From positions 47,189,486 to 47,253,485 of the forward strand of contig NC_059471.1 in assembly GCF_018139145.2 (NCBI RefSeq): 64,000 bases of DNA, read 5' to 3'. Shown here piece after piece: positions 12,001-22,600 of the stretch. How positions within the stretch are numbered: position 1 is the stretch's first letter; the number at the start of each line of letters is the position of its first letter. The notes beneath the pieces are model-generated. The model made no database searches, had not been told where the DNA came from, and saw nothing but the letters and a program-made list of their open reading frames with translations. The position numbers were made by a program, and so were the translations under genes. The stretch is from Gymnogyps californianus. Taxonomy: Eukaryota > Chordata > Aves > Accipitriformes > Cathartidae.

Positions 12001-13209
12001 CATGTTTTAATGTTTACGTTTTCAATGATTTCATAATTTTATTTATTAGTTTCTAATGGACTAATTTAAAGGCTTGATGTTCACACCCAACATTTTTATT
12101 GCTGGCTTGATTTAAATGCGTTAGCTGAACAGCCCCTGGTTTACTTCTTGTAGGAAAAGGAAACATTCAAAGTGACCAAATATTTTACTTATATTGACTG
12201 GTTTACCAGCTATTGTTGGCTTCAGAAAGGGTCACTGCCAGCATTGTTTTTCCCAAAGGCAAGATCGTAGTTCTCGCGTTGAGGAGAGCCAGCTTTTTCC
12301 CCCTCTCTCTCTTTTTTGCTGTCAATTTCACTACTGATCTTGTGCAATAAAATGTGCTTGTCAACGAAAATGTCAACTAAGTTTAAAAAGAATAGTCTGA
12401 GTAAAACTAAAAAGTAAATTATTTAAGTAGAGTTGTAGTTGAAACTTGAAAGAATTCTGTTTGGTGGTTTTCTTTACATCATTCTGCCAATGGAGGAGGA
12501 ACTCTGAATTTCTAACTAGTGAAGCCCTGTCATAACTGGGGCTGACAGTTCACATTGAAAATTCTGTTTTCTTCTTTCCCAGGAAAGCAAGTCAAAGTTA
12601 AACCAACAAACTAGTGTTGGCAAGTGCCTTACCTTTGTTCTCTGCTTCCTTATAAATGAGCCACTTCTGTTTTCTAGGTTGCTTGTAAATAGAATTCCTA
12701 GAATTTAGGGTCTCACATTAGCTGTATTATTTTAAAATGTTAATGCATCCTTTTAGACAGTGACTGGATTTAGAGCATGCAAGAATCTGAATCAGAGAAT
12801 GTTCACAAATAGTGATGAACAGAAAGGAAATATACTGTAAATTTTGGTCAGTACATGATCAAGTCAGCTAGAAACCTGGACCACCAGGTCCCAAACTTAC
12901 TTACGGTTAAATATCAGTGAAATAAAGACATTTATATGAACACATCAATGCTGTGTCTGATCTATCAGTATGATAACACACTGAATTTTGTATTTGCTTA
13001 CTGATGTTCCTGCATACAAAATTTCACTGAAATGCACAAGACTGGACCTTTGCACATTAGAGTTAGAATGTATCTAAATGTAAAAAAGAGCTGATTTTAC
13101 TGGAGAATTGCTGTTATAGTATTGTGTGCATGGAACTCTCTATAATCATACTTTTTTTCTATATATCTATATATACATAACCTCTATTCTCTACTAATTG
13201 ACTTATCGG
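9034..13209. other. Unique sequence, little structure
   Basis: The stretch contains an 11-T run at 11926-11936 and TA-rich microsatellite-like words near 13160-13215 (CTATATATCTATATATAC). The minus-strand frame at 9368-9649 (93 codons) and the plus-strand frame at 9384-9599 overlap each other and neither is recognisable. Confidence 0.45.
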
Positions 13210-13560
13210 TATATACTACAGTATATGCATGGCCAGTTCATTAAGGTTAATTTGTTCAAAAATATTAGAAGCATTAATTTCTGGCTTATAGCTAATGGCT
13301 GCTCCCAGCCAGTGTCTTGTTTCATCATTAGTGTCAGCTAGATTATAACTCACACCCAACTGTTTTCACACTATCTAATAGAATCAATTGATGCAATGGT
13401 TGACAAGATGCTGTTTTGCATTTTGTCATCTCACTAATGCACATGGCTTAAAGGCATTGGCATCCATAATGTGGGGCAGTTTTGTAGGAGGCACAGAATA
13501 GGCTGAAGCTGCAAGGGCCATTTTCATAAAATATTAATGAAATTGAAAAATACACTGGGG
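13210..13560. promoter_or_regulatory. Candidate conserved non-coding element
   Basis: This is non-repetitive DNA with an enhancer-like texture. It includes GGTTAATTTG, AGCATTAATTTCTGGC, ATAGCTAATGGCTGC, TCATCATTAGTG, AATCAATTGATGC, TTTTGCATTTTG (octamer-like), CTCACTAATGCACATGG and CATTTTCATAAAATATTAATG. No coding frame spans it. Confidence 0.35.
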
Positions 13561-14615
13561 TTGAAGGCTTGTCTGCTAAATGTAAGGTAAAATCTATTCT
13601 GTTCTGCTTTCTGATGACTGTAATTAGCAGCCCTAATTAAAAATTCAAACCTTGTGTATATTTGAAAGCATGAATCTTAGCTCTCATAGTGTTTATTTCC
13701 TTTACAAAGTATTTTATTTTACAACACTAATTGAACAGGATCCTTCCTAGCCTGACAGCCGCAGCTGGCTGGAGCCAGTTTATGTATCCAGTCTCTCTAG
13801 ACTACTTCCTTTTGTAAGCAATAAAACATCTTTAAAAAACATGTATATGCTCTCTATGAGCCATTAACTCTGTGTCACCCAGTGTGGAACTGGCCATCCG
13901 CACACACGCATTGTTGTTTCCTTCACTTAAAAGTGACCTCTTTGAAAAGGCAGCTTTTTTCTGATCTTCAATATTTAATGTGGATTTACTTACATTAAAT
14001 GACCACCTTTCTTAAGGAGACTTGGCCCAATTCTGACATTATTTATGAACAGCATATGCTGTGCAAAACAACGGAAGGAATCACCATTAGTTCCAGTAGA
14101 AAAATCTACTTTTTATCATCACTTTGTGTAGTTATTTTGAAATTCATGGTCAAGATACTAGGGCCCCACTAGGGAATATACGACTGCAACCCAAGTCCAA
14201 ATTGATTATAACCACATTACTCTCTGGAATCCAATGTAAAGCAAAGAAGACCATGTGAATGGGTTAAGTTTTCGCTGTTGTATTTCCTCTTTTCACTGTT
14301 TGCCACAGGAATGGCTCTGAACTGTACCATTTCCTATTTTCCTTTCCATACCCTGGTAAGAAGACAACACTGGAATTTTAATATCCAGTATAATGTCCAT
14401 AATCGTAAGCAACATTTTCCCTCAGAATCTTGTATTTTTGCATAGGTGGTCTTTTTAGCTCCTCATGTCAGACCAATGAGGCCATAAGGGGAGGAGACAA
14501 GGTGGATGGACAGAAAAGGGTATTGGAAGACACTCTGATGTGGCTTTGCTAACTGAGTTCTTCACTGATTTATGCGAGAAAATGAAATTTGATGATGCAC
14601 CCTGTCTGTGACAAA
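13561..14615. other. Unique sequence with a lone repeat-end motif
   Basis: TTGGCCCAATTCT at about 14023-14035 resembles one end of the fold-back repeats in this window. I found no partner arm, so I do not call an element. A 117-codon minus-strand frame at 14455-14808 overlaps a real fold-back repeat and is not a gene candidate. Confidence 0.4.
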
Positions 14616-14697
14616 GGGTCTGATCTTGCAATTCTTGCTCAGGCAAAATTGACTTCAGTGAGAGTTTAGCCTGAGTAAGGAATGCTGGATCAAGTTC
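14616..14697. repeat. Fold-back (palindromic) repeat, 82 bp
   Basis: The left arm (GGGTCTGATCTTGCAATTCTTGCTCAGGCAAAA, described here as GGGTCTGATC ... CTCAGGCAAAA) pairs with the right arm, TTTAGCCTGAG ... GGATCAAGTTC. About 27 of 39 arm positions are complementary. The centre carries GACTTCAGTGAGAG. This is the best preserved local example of the GATC-ended fold-back type. The fragments at 7.3 and 7.5 kb belong to the same type. Confidence 0.65.
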
Positions 14698-14898
14698 AAA
14701 GATTAGCAGGAAAACAATAATAAAAAAAGAAAGAAAGAGAAACCCAAAATAACCCAGTCCTGAAGAACTGGAACCCATGTGCCAATAATTTGGGCTGTAA
14801 AATTCCAAATGTCATTGGATGATATTTCACACTAATTTGTAGTGAAGAAATGAGAGTTTAACCTGAAGTAGGCATCTGTTTCTAATGTTAGAAAATAA

Positions 14899-14921
14899 TT
14901 TAAACACTGTCAGTGTTTAAA
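14899..14921. repeat. Perfect 23-bp palindrome
   Basis: TTTAAACACTG and its exact reverse complement CAGTGTTTAAA are separated by a single T. The arms contain GTTTAAAC-like words. It could extrude as a tight hairpin or be a dimeric protein-binding site. Confidence 0.6.
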
Positions 14922-15915
14922 CTTCTGAAGGCTGTTTCTATTCTGCATTGTAATACAACTGGAACCTTCTTAATAGTTTTCACAAAATGCTTTGAATATT
15001 TTATTTTTAAATTCTGTTTCAAAAAGCTAGGTTTGAATAGTTTCTTTTTCTCCTTCGTGTCCACCCTTTCACCATCTGTAGCCAAGGACCATGCAATCAA
15101 GAAGTCTTCTAAAAAACCTCATTCCCACAAACCTACCTCCACAAATGTTTCAGCTCAGACAAAACATTGCATGTCAGTGAAATTTCATTTTTCTGAAAAA
15201 TATTCAAACAAGTTCTGTTAAATGATTCTAAAAATCACTATGGGATACACCAAGGGACTAGAAGGACAACACAATCTATGTTTATTACTGACTGGTTCCT
15301 CCCTAAGGTAGGATGTCTTCCCCTCACACTGCTTTCAAGAATTCATAGTTTTGGGCTGTGAGGCACATCTGTTACTGGTCCTGTGAAGGCATCTAGGTGT
15401 TTGAATACATGGTTCAGACATCTCAGCTCTTTATTAGAATGAGAATGGGATCTGCAGTCTCCTCCTCCTTCCATGCTCTATTTTACACAGAAAAGGCCAG
15501 AGAGAAGCTGCAGCCTGTTTTACATACCTGCCAGAGCATACTCTAGGAGACCCCAGCAGGTAAATCTGGAGGCATCCAGAGAGCCCTTCAGCACACCTGT
15601 CCTTAATACTCATGTGTATTGCTTTCTCTCCTTCCTTTCACTTTCCTCTCTTGAATTTAAAAATGTATGCAGGTACCAACAAAATAAACCACACCATGAG
15701 TTTTCACTGGAATTCCACAGGGAGGTTCCCTCCATCCTTCCTGAGATTCTTAGGGAAAAATCCATACTTGGAATTCAGGTAGGAATCACCTCACCTCCTA
15801 AAAACCAAACTGTTTCTAGATCACTTTTAGCAATCTAATCATGGGCATCTAGTTTAAAGTGGTCAGCTAGTCTCCCTTGGTAGTCAAAGGAGAGTGTCCT
15901 AGAGGGCAGTTCAGC
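14922..15915. other. Unique sequence, nothing supported
   Basis: Two longer plus-strand frames (102 codons at 14913, 121 codons at 15473-15838) and one on the minus strand (66 codons at 14900) show no family resemblance and lie within the length range expected by chance. Confidence 0.5.
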
Positions 15916-15920
15916 CCACC
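15916..15920. repeat. Target-site duplication, left copy
   Basis: CCACC directly abuts the LTR that begins at 15921. The identical CCACC is at 16513-16517. Confidence 0.75.
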
Positions 15921-16042
15921 TGTCCTGGTTTAACCCCAGCCAGCAACTAAGCACCACGCAGCTGTTTCTCCCTCCCCCCTTCCCAGTGGGATGGGGAGGA
16001 GGAAAAAAAAAAGGTAAACCTCATGGGTTGAGATAAGAATGG

Positions 16043-16048
16043 TTTAAT
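16043..16048 (-). promoter_or_regulatory. LTR polyadenylation signal (ATTAAA)
   Basis: TTTAAT on the plus strand reads ATTAAA on the minus strand, about 120 bases before the 3' end of the minus-strand LTR and downstream of its TATA box, as expected for an LTR. Confidence 0.5.
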
Positions 16049-16237
16049 AACTAAAGTAAAATAAAATATATTACTAACTAGTAATAATAATAAAATAATA
16101 ATTGTAATGAAAAGGAATATTTAAAAAAAAAAGATAAATAATACCCAAGAAAAGACAAGTGATGCACAATGCAATTGCTCACCACCCACTGACTGATGTC
16201 CAAGCAGCAATCCGCCCCTCCCAGCCAACTCCCTCCA

Positions 16238-16246
16238 GTTTATATA
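16238..16246 (-). promoter_or_regulatory. LTR TATA box
   Basis: GTTTATATA on the plus strand reads TATATAAAC on the minus strand. A TGACGT/ACGTCA CRE-like core lies just upstream (16254-16259). Together they look like the U3 promoter of the solo LTR. Confidence 0.6.
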
Positions 16247-16512
16247 CTGAGCATGACGTTCCATGGTATGGAATACCCCTTTGGCTAGTTCAGGTCAGCT
16301 GCCCCGGCTATGCTCCCTCCCAGCTTCTTGCACACCTGCTTGCTGGCAGAGCATGGGAAACTGAAAAAAGTCCTTCACTTAGGATAAGTACTACTTAGCA
16401 ACAACTAAAACATCAGCGTGTTATCAACATCATTCTCACACTAAATCCAAAACACAGCACTATACCAGCTACTAAGAAGAAAATTAACTCTATTCCAGCC
16501 AAAACCAGGACA

Positions 16513-16517
16513 CCACC
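16513..16517. repeat. Target-site duplication, right copy
   Basis: CCACC, identical to 15916-15920, directly follows the LTR end at 16512. Confidence 0.75.
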
Positions 16518-18460
16518 TTTGCTGGGCACTTAGCATTGCTGAGCTGAACAGCTCTCCTGAGAGAGCTCGCTCTCTCCACCAGCTAAAGAGGAACTAGTTT
16601 AAAATAAATCACAAACTTCTAGATGACCACAGGTAGGTGTGATGTATCCAACCCTAATGTCATTTCTTTGGATGATAGCCACAGTTTTCTCCCCCCATGA
16701 CAGCTGAATAGTCCACTAATCCTTTAGATGCCCCTCCACTTATGGAGGGCCTGTTCCTATAAATATCCCTGTGCCTTCATATCTTGCAGGATCTGAAAAC
16801 CACAAAAAATGAACAGTCCAAAACCAAGAACAGTCAAGCAAGTAGATAAACTGGGTAAACTGTGAGGTTTTCACTAGTTTCTTTAAATTATTAACAGGAG
16901 TTGAACACAGAACTGTCTTGAGCTTTTTGAAACCATTTCAGGCAGAAGAATATCTACAAATGGTCCAGAGACCATGTGGCTGAAACTCAGATTGTAGGTT
17001 GTCCCAGTACAGCAAAAAGAGATATATATAATATAAGCACACAAGAAATCTGAATTCAGTAGTTTAAAGAAAATACAGAGCTATGTAAGCTAAAGGACAT
17101 AGCAATGCTATGAGTTAGGTGATGTGTTTATTATTTGTTTAATAAGTTGGATTCAAGAGCCATTGGCTGGGTCTGACACACCACTATTACAGGCAGTTTA
17201 TAACCTAGAGAAAAAGATGATGGTCCATGTCCCATAGAGCTTGTTATCTATGGTTTTTACATGATTATTTACTGATTTTTGGAAGAGGTCATTGCCCCTG
17301 CAGAATTCTGCTCCAGTATTTTTATATACATTTTTCTTGCAAAGGTTATAATGCATTGTTATGTTAACCTTTAGTTTAAGATGTAACTGAACTTCCTATA
17401 TTATAGTGATTTTTGAGGAACAATTCATGGAGGAAAAGCCCCCATACTATTCTCTTTCCTACAGAGACTCCTTTTGAGCCACATTAACAGTACAGAAGTT
17501 ACTGTTAAATACTATAATAAATACAGAACAACATATTTCTCAGTTAAAGTCAAAATAAGGGACATATTGAAAACCATTGGTGCAGGACACCCAAGATAAA
17601 GTGGTTTAATGCTGTGGTTTAAAGTGATAAAGCTTAACATTTTCTTTAACATAAATACTGTTTGCTCTCATGACTCAGCATTGCTCATTGGCAGTAGAGT
17701 GTCCTAATACTTGCTTTGGTGGATATCACATAAGTCCAGTTTTAAAATAGTGAAATTTTTTTGCCATGAGGGAAAAATAGAGCAGAAGACTAGTAAAATT
17801 TAGTAGGTTTTAAATTATGGTTCAGAGATTAAAGTAATTACTTTTAAAGAGTCATAAACTGATATGTTGCTGACTTTGTCTCTTTCCTCCCTCAAGCTGT
17901 CATACTCCAGGCAACTGCCTTCACATCAGTTATATCATTACTTCTCCTCTCTCCGATCAATGAGAGCATGTCCAGGCAGGGTCACACTCAAAATGAGGAG
18001 AGACTTTCAGGGGCATTTCCAGTCCATCCTCCTTTCGCAGTTCTTTCTCCTAACAGGACTGTGGCTAATAATGCTGTTTCACAACCAGCAGATATGTATC
18101 ACACTTTTTAAGCATGCTTCACACTCACTCATGTAGATGAATAGCTCTAAGGATGAGCAAAGGGGAGGAAGACTTGACCTGTTGACCTAAGCAACTTATC
18201 AGGGTCATCAAGTCAGTGCTGACATCTACCTCCCATCCACAGTCGAAGGTGTTGCTCTTGGGATTTTTGGGATCCTTTTAATGTCGGAGGAGGAGGGAAG
18301 CAAGATCTCACTACCCACTGGTCAAAAGGGAAATAGTCATATATACTTTTGTTGTGATTCATACTCTTATGTCAGAGAGGGGAATAGGTCGTTTTCTCCT
18401 ATTCAAACCATACAGTGAGGACTGATAGGATGGGCAGAAAGTTCTTATCCCTCCATCCTG
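16518..18460. other. Unique sequence
   Basis: The only structures seen are GAGAGAGC/GCTCTCTC arms (16558-16577 region) and a 12-bp palindrome GCAGAATTCTGC at 17300-17311. The 90-codon frame at 17864-18136 is unrecognised. Confidence 0.45.
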
Positions 18461-18484
18461 AATCACACACTGGTGTGTGTGATT
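18461..18484. repeat. Short perfect inverted repeat
   Basis: AATCACACAC and GTGTGTGATT form perfect 10-bp arms around TGGT. The arms are CA/GT dinucleotide-like, so slippage in a microsatellite is a simple origin. Confidence 0.55.
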
Positions 18485-19125
18485 TTCTCTTATTTTGTCT
18501 CTTATTTTCTATACAGAGATAGGTCTACTCACATATGTACATACAGAAATATACACAGACCATTACAGAAACTAGACTAATTCTGTGACATAACGAAAAT
18601 CCCTAGGAAAGTTTTTTTGTCTAGTCCTGTAATGTGATCTTTCAAAGAGTACTGACTATAGCACTGCTTTACAGATCTGTGCAATATGTGAGGAAAGGGG
18701 AAGAGGCTGTGGGAAAGGTTTTTGTATTTTTCAGGTGGAGAGGAAACATGTGCCTGGTGTATTTTTTTAAGATAATGGTGCCTGCTTCAGACTTGGCTGA
18801 ATAGGCTGAAGGAGTTGTTCAGAAGTGGTTTTGGTTGGCTTGGTCTGATGACAACACACTGTGCTCCAGGTAGGCAAGTGCAGTGCTTGTGTTAGGAGAA
18901 ATAGGCAACTGAAAACATACCACATAGGTGGGGAAAGTATCTACACATAACCTGTATCTCTAATGCTTTGCAATAAGCCATATTTGCCATGTCTTTTCAA
19001 TTGCTTACACGTTTTCTTATTGTAGATCATGTTTTCAAACTCTAACATTTACAGTTTCAGGGCATGTTTAAACAGTCACCTTATTTAAAATATTAAAAAT
19101 ATATGCTATTTACAAAATCTTTTTT
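18485..19125. other. Unique AT-rich sequence
   Basis: No feature recognised. The end is strongly AT-rich (AAAATATTAAAAATATATGC near 19088), directly before the pentanucleotide array. Confidence 0.5.
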
Positions 19126-19205
19126 CTCCTCTCCTCTCCTCTCCTCTCCTCTCCTCTCCTCTCCTCTCCTCTCCTCTCCTCTCCTCTCCTCTCCTCTCCT
19201 CCTCT
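19126..19205. repeat. (CTCCT)n microsatellite, 15 perfect units
   Basis: There are 75 bases of uninterrupted CTCCT units (19126-19200) with a short imperfect extension. One strand is entirely pyrimidine and the repeat is mirror-symmetric, the class of sequence that can form intramolecular triplex (H-DNA). The absence of interruptions suggests an actively mutating, length-variable locus. The 89-codon frame reading through it (SSPLL repeats) is an artefact. Confidence 0.95.
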
Positions 19206-20120
19206 CTTTGTCTCACATTACCTTGCTAAGAATTCAAAAGACCTGTACTTCTTCAAAATTACAATTTCATACAGAAGTATCTGTATCCGTAGATATGAGG
19301 GGTAATGATCCTCAGAGATCTGATTACAGATGTGGAGTTCAAATAAAAGACCCTTTTTATGATTGCTTTTAAAAAAAACATCAAAATTGTGCCCTTTACA
19401 TTCGCTCAGCTCCTGAACCGAAACTGAAGCAAACTAAAAGCAATAGCAGCGAAAATGACCAGCAAAAACTGCTTTGGAGTGCATATAACACGAGTAAGAA
19501 TTTTAAACGAAGCCTAACACAAGGCTAGCTGTATCGGTAGGAGCTCTGGGTGGTATATTAGCCTTTTCACTTTTACTCCGTATATCATATATTCCTACAG
19601 ATCTTTCCTTCCCTCCCTCCAGGGTTTACTCTTTCTCCCACTACCTTTTTCTTTCTCTTCTCCACCTCCTTCTGCCATTTATGGATTTTGATTGACAAGA
19701 GTTAAACAGCACACAGCCAGCCTCTAAAGCAGCCACTGGGGCTGGCATTCCTTCTACGTAGACATATAGGGATATCTCAAAACACACCATTCTGTGATAA
19801 ATCAGCTTCCCAGCTGCCTGGTATATGATGTGACTAGATAATGCTATGCATCTGTTCTGACCCAAAAGCTGCTTTTGCTAAGACTGTATCTTCCCTTTTG
19901 CTGCCCCCAGCTCCCTCCTGCTTTTCATGACGTCTGTCTGTCTGTCACTTACAGCGTGTCAGCCAGGGTGGCCTTTGGTCCTCCTAGCACGTTGGCCCTG
20001 GTTCTGTTGGCATCTCCTGTGGGCAGAGGTAGCCGTGGCACAGAGCAGCTGGCCACATCTGGGACTGCAGCCCTCCAAGCGGCCAGCACAGCCCTACCCT
20101 CCTGCTGCAGGTTATGAATA
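19206..20120. other. Unique sequence with a GC-richer end
   Basis: The part at 19900-20110 is noticeably GC-richer and carries overlapping frames of 80 and 64 codons in two plus-strand frames. Open reading in several frames at once reflects composition and not coding. Confidence 0.4.
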
Positions 20121-20176
20121 ACCCTCACTGAAGTCCACAGGAGTTACTCACATCCCGTGAGGAGGAAACAGGGCCA
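20121..20176. repeat. Half copy of a fold-back repeat
   Basis: CCCTCACTGAAGTCCACAGG, GAGTTACTCACAT, CCGTGAGG and a terminal CAGGGCCA follow the order of the central and right halves of the amniote fold-back type (ACTGAAGTCAATGG centre, GTTACTCA arm, GGGCC end). The left arm is missing. Confidence 0.4.
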
Positions 20177-20343
20177 AACCTCTCTAAAATGACCAGAGAG
20201 AGACCTGTAAATTTTCTAACACTGTAGGCAGATAGGCACAGCAAGGAGAAACAGTATTGTGCATGTGCACTCAGGCTGGTACAAACGGAGTACCCACTCC
20301 GTTGTTCCAAGGTCATAACTACCAGTGCACAGTTTGTTCATTT

Positions 20344-20385
20344 AAACAAAAAAACAAACCAAACCAAACCAACAAAAAAACCCCA
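20344..20385. repeat. A-rich (AAACC)n-like low-complexity tract
   Basis: AAAC and AAACC units with two A7 runs, ending CCCC. There is no retroposon body to its left, so I treat it as simple sequence and not as a poly-A tail. Confidence 0.75.
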
Positions 20386-21616
20386 AATTTTAAGGTCCTC
20401 TTTTGTTTTTGTAAAGGCCAGGGTTACTCTTACATCAGATTTGGACCTCGTCAGTAGGCTTTCTGAGATTTATGGCTGGGCTTTGGGGGTAGCACAAATA
20501 ATGCTGCTGAAGCTTAGAAGAAAAGCAAGAATAATAATTGTGCTAATCATTGTTGTACTCATAAAACACACTGATTTCACATATTTTCAAACCACTTTTG
20601 CCATCTCTCATACAATAAGTAGATCTCTATGAAGTAATAAAATGTACATCCTTTGCTATCGAGTGCTGTCTAATGCTTTCAAATCCACTCACATCTCAGT
20701 GAGAATTTAGGGGATGGAAGTAGTGTACAGATTGTTTCCTCCTGGATGTTTAAAAGGTTTCTTTGGATTCCCAGAGAAACACACATACTTTCAGGACACA
20801 TAGGCCTGTCAGTAAATTTTTAACTTAACATAAGTTCTGTAAGTTAAAATTTTGCTTACAGGTATTTTAATTAAATCATCTGTCTTAAAAGAGTGCTTAG
20901 TAAGATCAGTTTGGTAGATAGCTAAGGCTTCTTTGAAAAAAACTCACCTAGTAATTATTTTGGGTCAAATCTTTCAAGTATTCTGCTATAGGTTTTTACA
21001 AACTACTGTATTCACTGAGTCATGCAGCCTGAAAGTCCACTGCACCTTCAGGAAAGAAACCTCTGGTGAATGGGAATTCGCTGGCTGGGAAGTCCTGCTC
21101 CAGTCCAATGGCAAATCTGCTCCACACATTAGGGAGGCTGTGACTGTATCTTTGATATTTTTGCAGAAGAATTCACTTTGCAGAAGTGGCCCAACTCAAA
21201 AGTGTCTAGGAGTGCAGTAAGAAAATCCCAGCCTACTGGAAGCCAGGGTAACCCAGCCAGGTTTAGCTATCATCGCCTTCACATTGGTGAGGATGCTACC
21301 CTACATGTCTTAACTGCACTCAAGGGCACTCTGTAAATTACTGTCAATCTTTTTCAAAAGGCTAAAGGTAGGTATATTTTTGTCTTGGTTTTGTAAAGTG
21401 CAGGGAGTGGTGGCTCGTGACTTCACCATATGTATGTGTCACATCCATCAAAAGCAGCATCTGGGTTTAAATGATCAGGAAGAAAATCAAATCTGCTGTC
21501 AAAGCTTGGAGGTCCTTGCAAGAGCTTATGGAAATCAAATGAGTTTCATTGAATACCCATTCCAAATAATCTATTTATTTTGCAACTTTCGGTTTTAAAA
21601 TCAACACACAGCTGGA
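20386..21616. other. Unique sequence, nothing supported
   Basis: The 95-codon plus-strand frame at 20933-21220 and the 72-codon frame at 21380-21598 have no recognisable family. Confidence 0.45.
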
Positions 21617-21836
21617 GGGCCAGATTCACTGGTATGCTTTGGCTGCGCAGCACTGCTTTGGTGATGTAAAGCATCTGTAAACTTGAATTAACTGGGCTCG
21701 TTGGGGTTGGCTCCCTGTCGGGTTTACAGCTGCTTCACATTGCCAGAGCAGTGCAGAAAGTCAAAGTAGACTGGTCTATCCATTCTCACTGGTGTGAGGC
21801 ACAGGAGAGTACGCAGGGCAGTCGAGAATCAGGGCC
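21617..21836. repeat. Large fold-back (hairpin) element, 220 bp
   Basis: This is the clearest long palindrome in the window. The left inner arm 21650-21682 (GCACTGCTTTGG ... CTGTAAAC) and the right inner arm 21722-21754 (GTTTACAG ... AGCAGTGC) are inverted copies matching at 28 of 33 positions, around a 39-bp loop. The outer ends are GGGCCAGATTC (21617-21627) and GAATCAGGGCC (21826-21836). The left outer arm is about 33 bp and the right about 82 bp, so the left arm has lost about 50 bp or the right has gained it. No transposase frame is present. It is most simply a non-autonomous fold-back element of an old amniote family. Confidence 0.7.
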
Positions 21837-22424
21837 ACCGGCAGTAAACAAACATTATTTCTAATGGGAAAGAATAATTATATAAGGGTGGTGTAAGAAA
21901 AAGTTATCTTTGTTGTGTGCAGTTTAGGGAAGGGAAATCAAATGAGTAAAACTTCTCCGGAGTATTTTTCCAGTTTTAGATACAATCACAGATACAGTTT
22001 CCTGTATACTGGCATGCTCTCTGCTGCTATGTAGCAAGTTTAAAGCAAAAATGATGGATCACTATGGGAATTAGCATCAGAGTGTGTTAATGACATTATG
22101 TTTTAACTCTTGACTGCATCTAAGAGCAGTTCCTAAGGAATTTTAATATCTCTGTTTTTCCCAGGAACGTCTTGTTAGTAGGTCTGTATGTTTTATGAAT
22201 GGAGACACGCAGAACAAATGTCTGCTGACAGACAAGGACAGAAGGTGAATGTGGGGAAAAGTCACGTGCCATTGCATGGCAAAGGACAAACATGTTGGTA
22301 CATGCATTAAAAATGAAGTAGCAGTGCATTGTGTGGGTATATATATTTTAGTTTAACTGTAAGTACATGTTTCAAACTGCGGCATAGTCTACTTGGCTTT
22401 TTTTTTACGTCCGGTAGCTGCTGC
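21837..22424. other. Unique sequence
   Basis: CTCCGGAG at about 21955 is a small palindrome. There is also a T9 run near 22400. Nothing else is supported. Confidence 0.45.
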
Positions 22425-22600
22425 TTCATAAATAGCTCCTGACCTTACTAAAATTTAGTTGCAGTCTTTTCACTGCAGGCATTAGGTCACTCTTTGTTAA
22501 TGAGCGTATTAGATAATAGATGTTAACTCCAGCACATTGCAGCGTTTCAGCAGAGTGCATTCCCCAGCAATGAACACAAAGTGTCACTGTGACCACACAC
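22425..22600. promoter_or_regulatory. Candidate conserved non-coding element
   Basis: The block contains CATAAATAGCTCCTGACC, TTTAGTTGCAG, GGCATTAGGTCACTC, TTGTTAATGAGCGTATTAG, CAGCGTTTCAGCAGAGTGCATTCC and AAAGTGTCACTGTGACC in short succession, of mixed composition and without repeats. GTCACTGTGAC near 22582 is itself an inverted repeat. Enhancer-like texture only. Confidence 0.35.

Larger units (their letters stand above)
15921..16512 (-). mobile_element. Solo LTR of an endogenous retrovirus (avian ERVL-like)
   Basis: This 592-bp element begins TGTCCTGGTTT and ends AAACCAGGACA, giving 11-bp terminal inverted repeats with the canonical TG...CA ends. Identical 5-bp duplications flank it. Five-base duplications fit the ERVL class better than ERV1 (4) or ERVK (6). 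Orientation is minus: on that strand a CRE-like site, then a TATATAAAC box, then an ATTAAA polyadenylation signal occur in the right order. No internal retroviral genes are adjacent, so this is a recombination-derived solo LTR. I recognise the terminal sequence as a common bird LTR family. The TAATAATAATAA and poly-A stretches near 16075-16140 are part of it. Small frames inside (such as 79 codons at 16159) are not genes. Confidence 0.88.

Noticed and set aside
14455..14808. 117-codon minus-strand frame as a gene
   Set aside because: It runs through the fold-back repeat at 14616-14697, and its hydrophobic part comes from T/A-rich sequence.
15473..15838. 121-codon plus-strand frame as a gene
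   Set aside because: No recognisable domain, no neighbouring gene structure, and length within chance expectation for this window.
19103..19372. 89-codon frame rich in SSPLL repeats
   Set aside because: Direct translation of the (CTCCT)n microsatellite.
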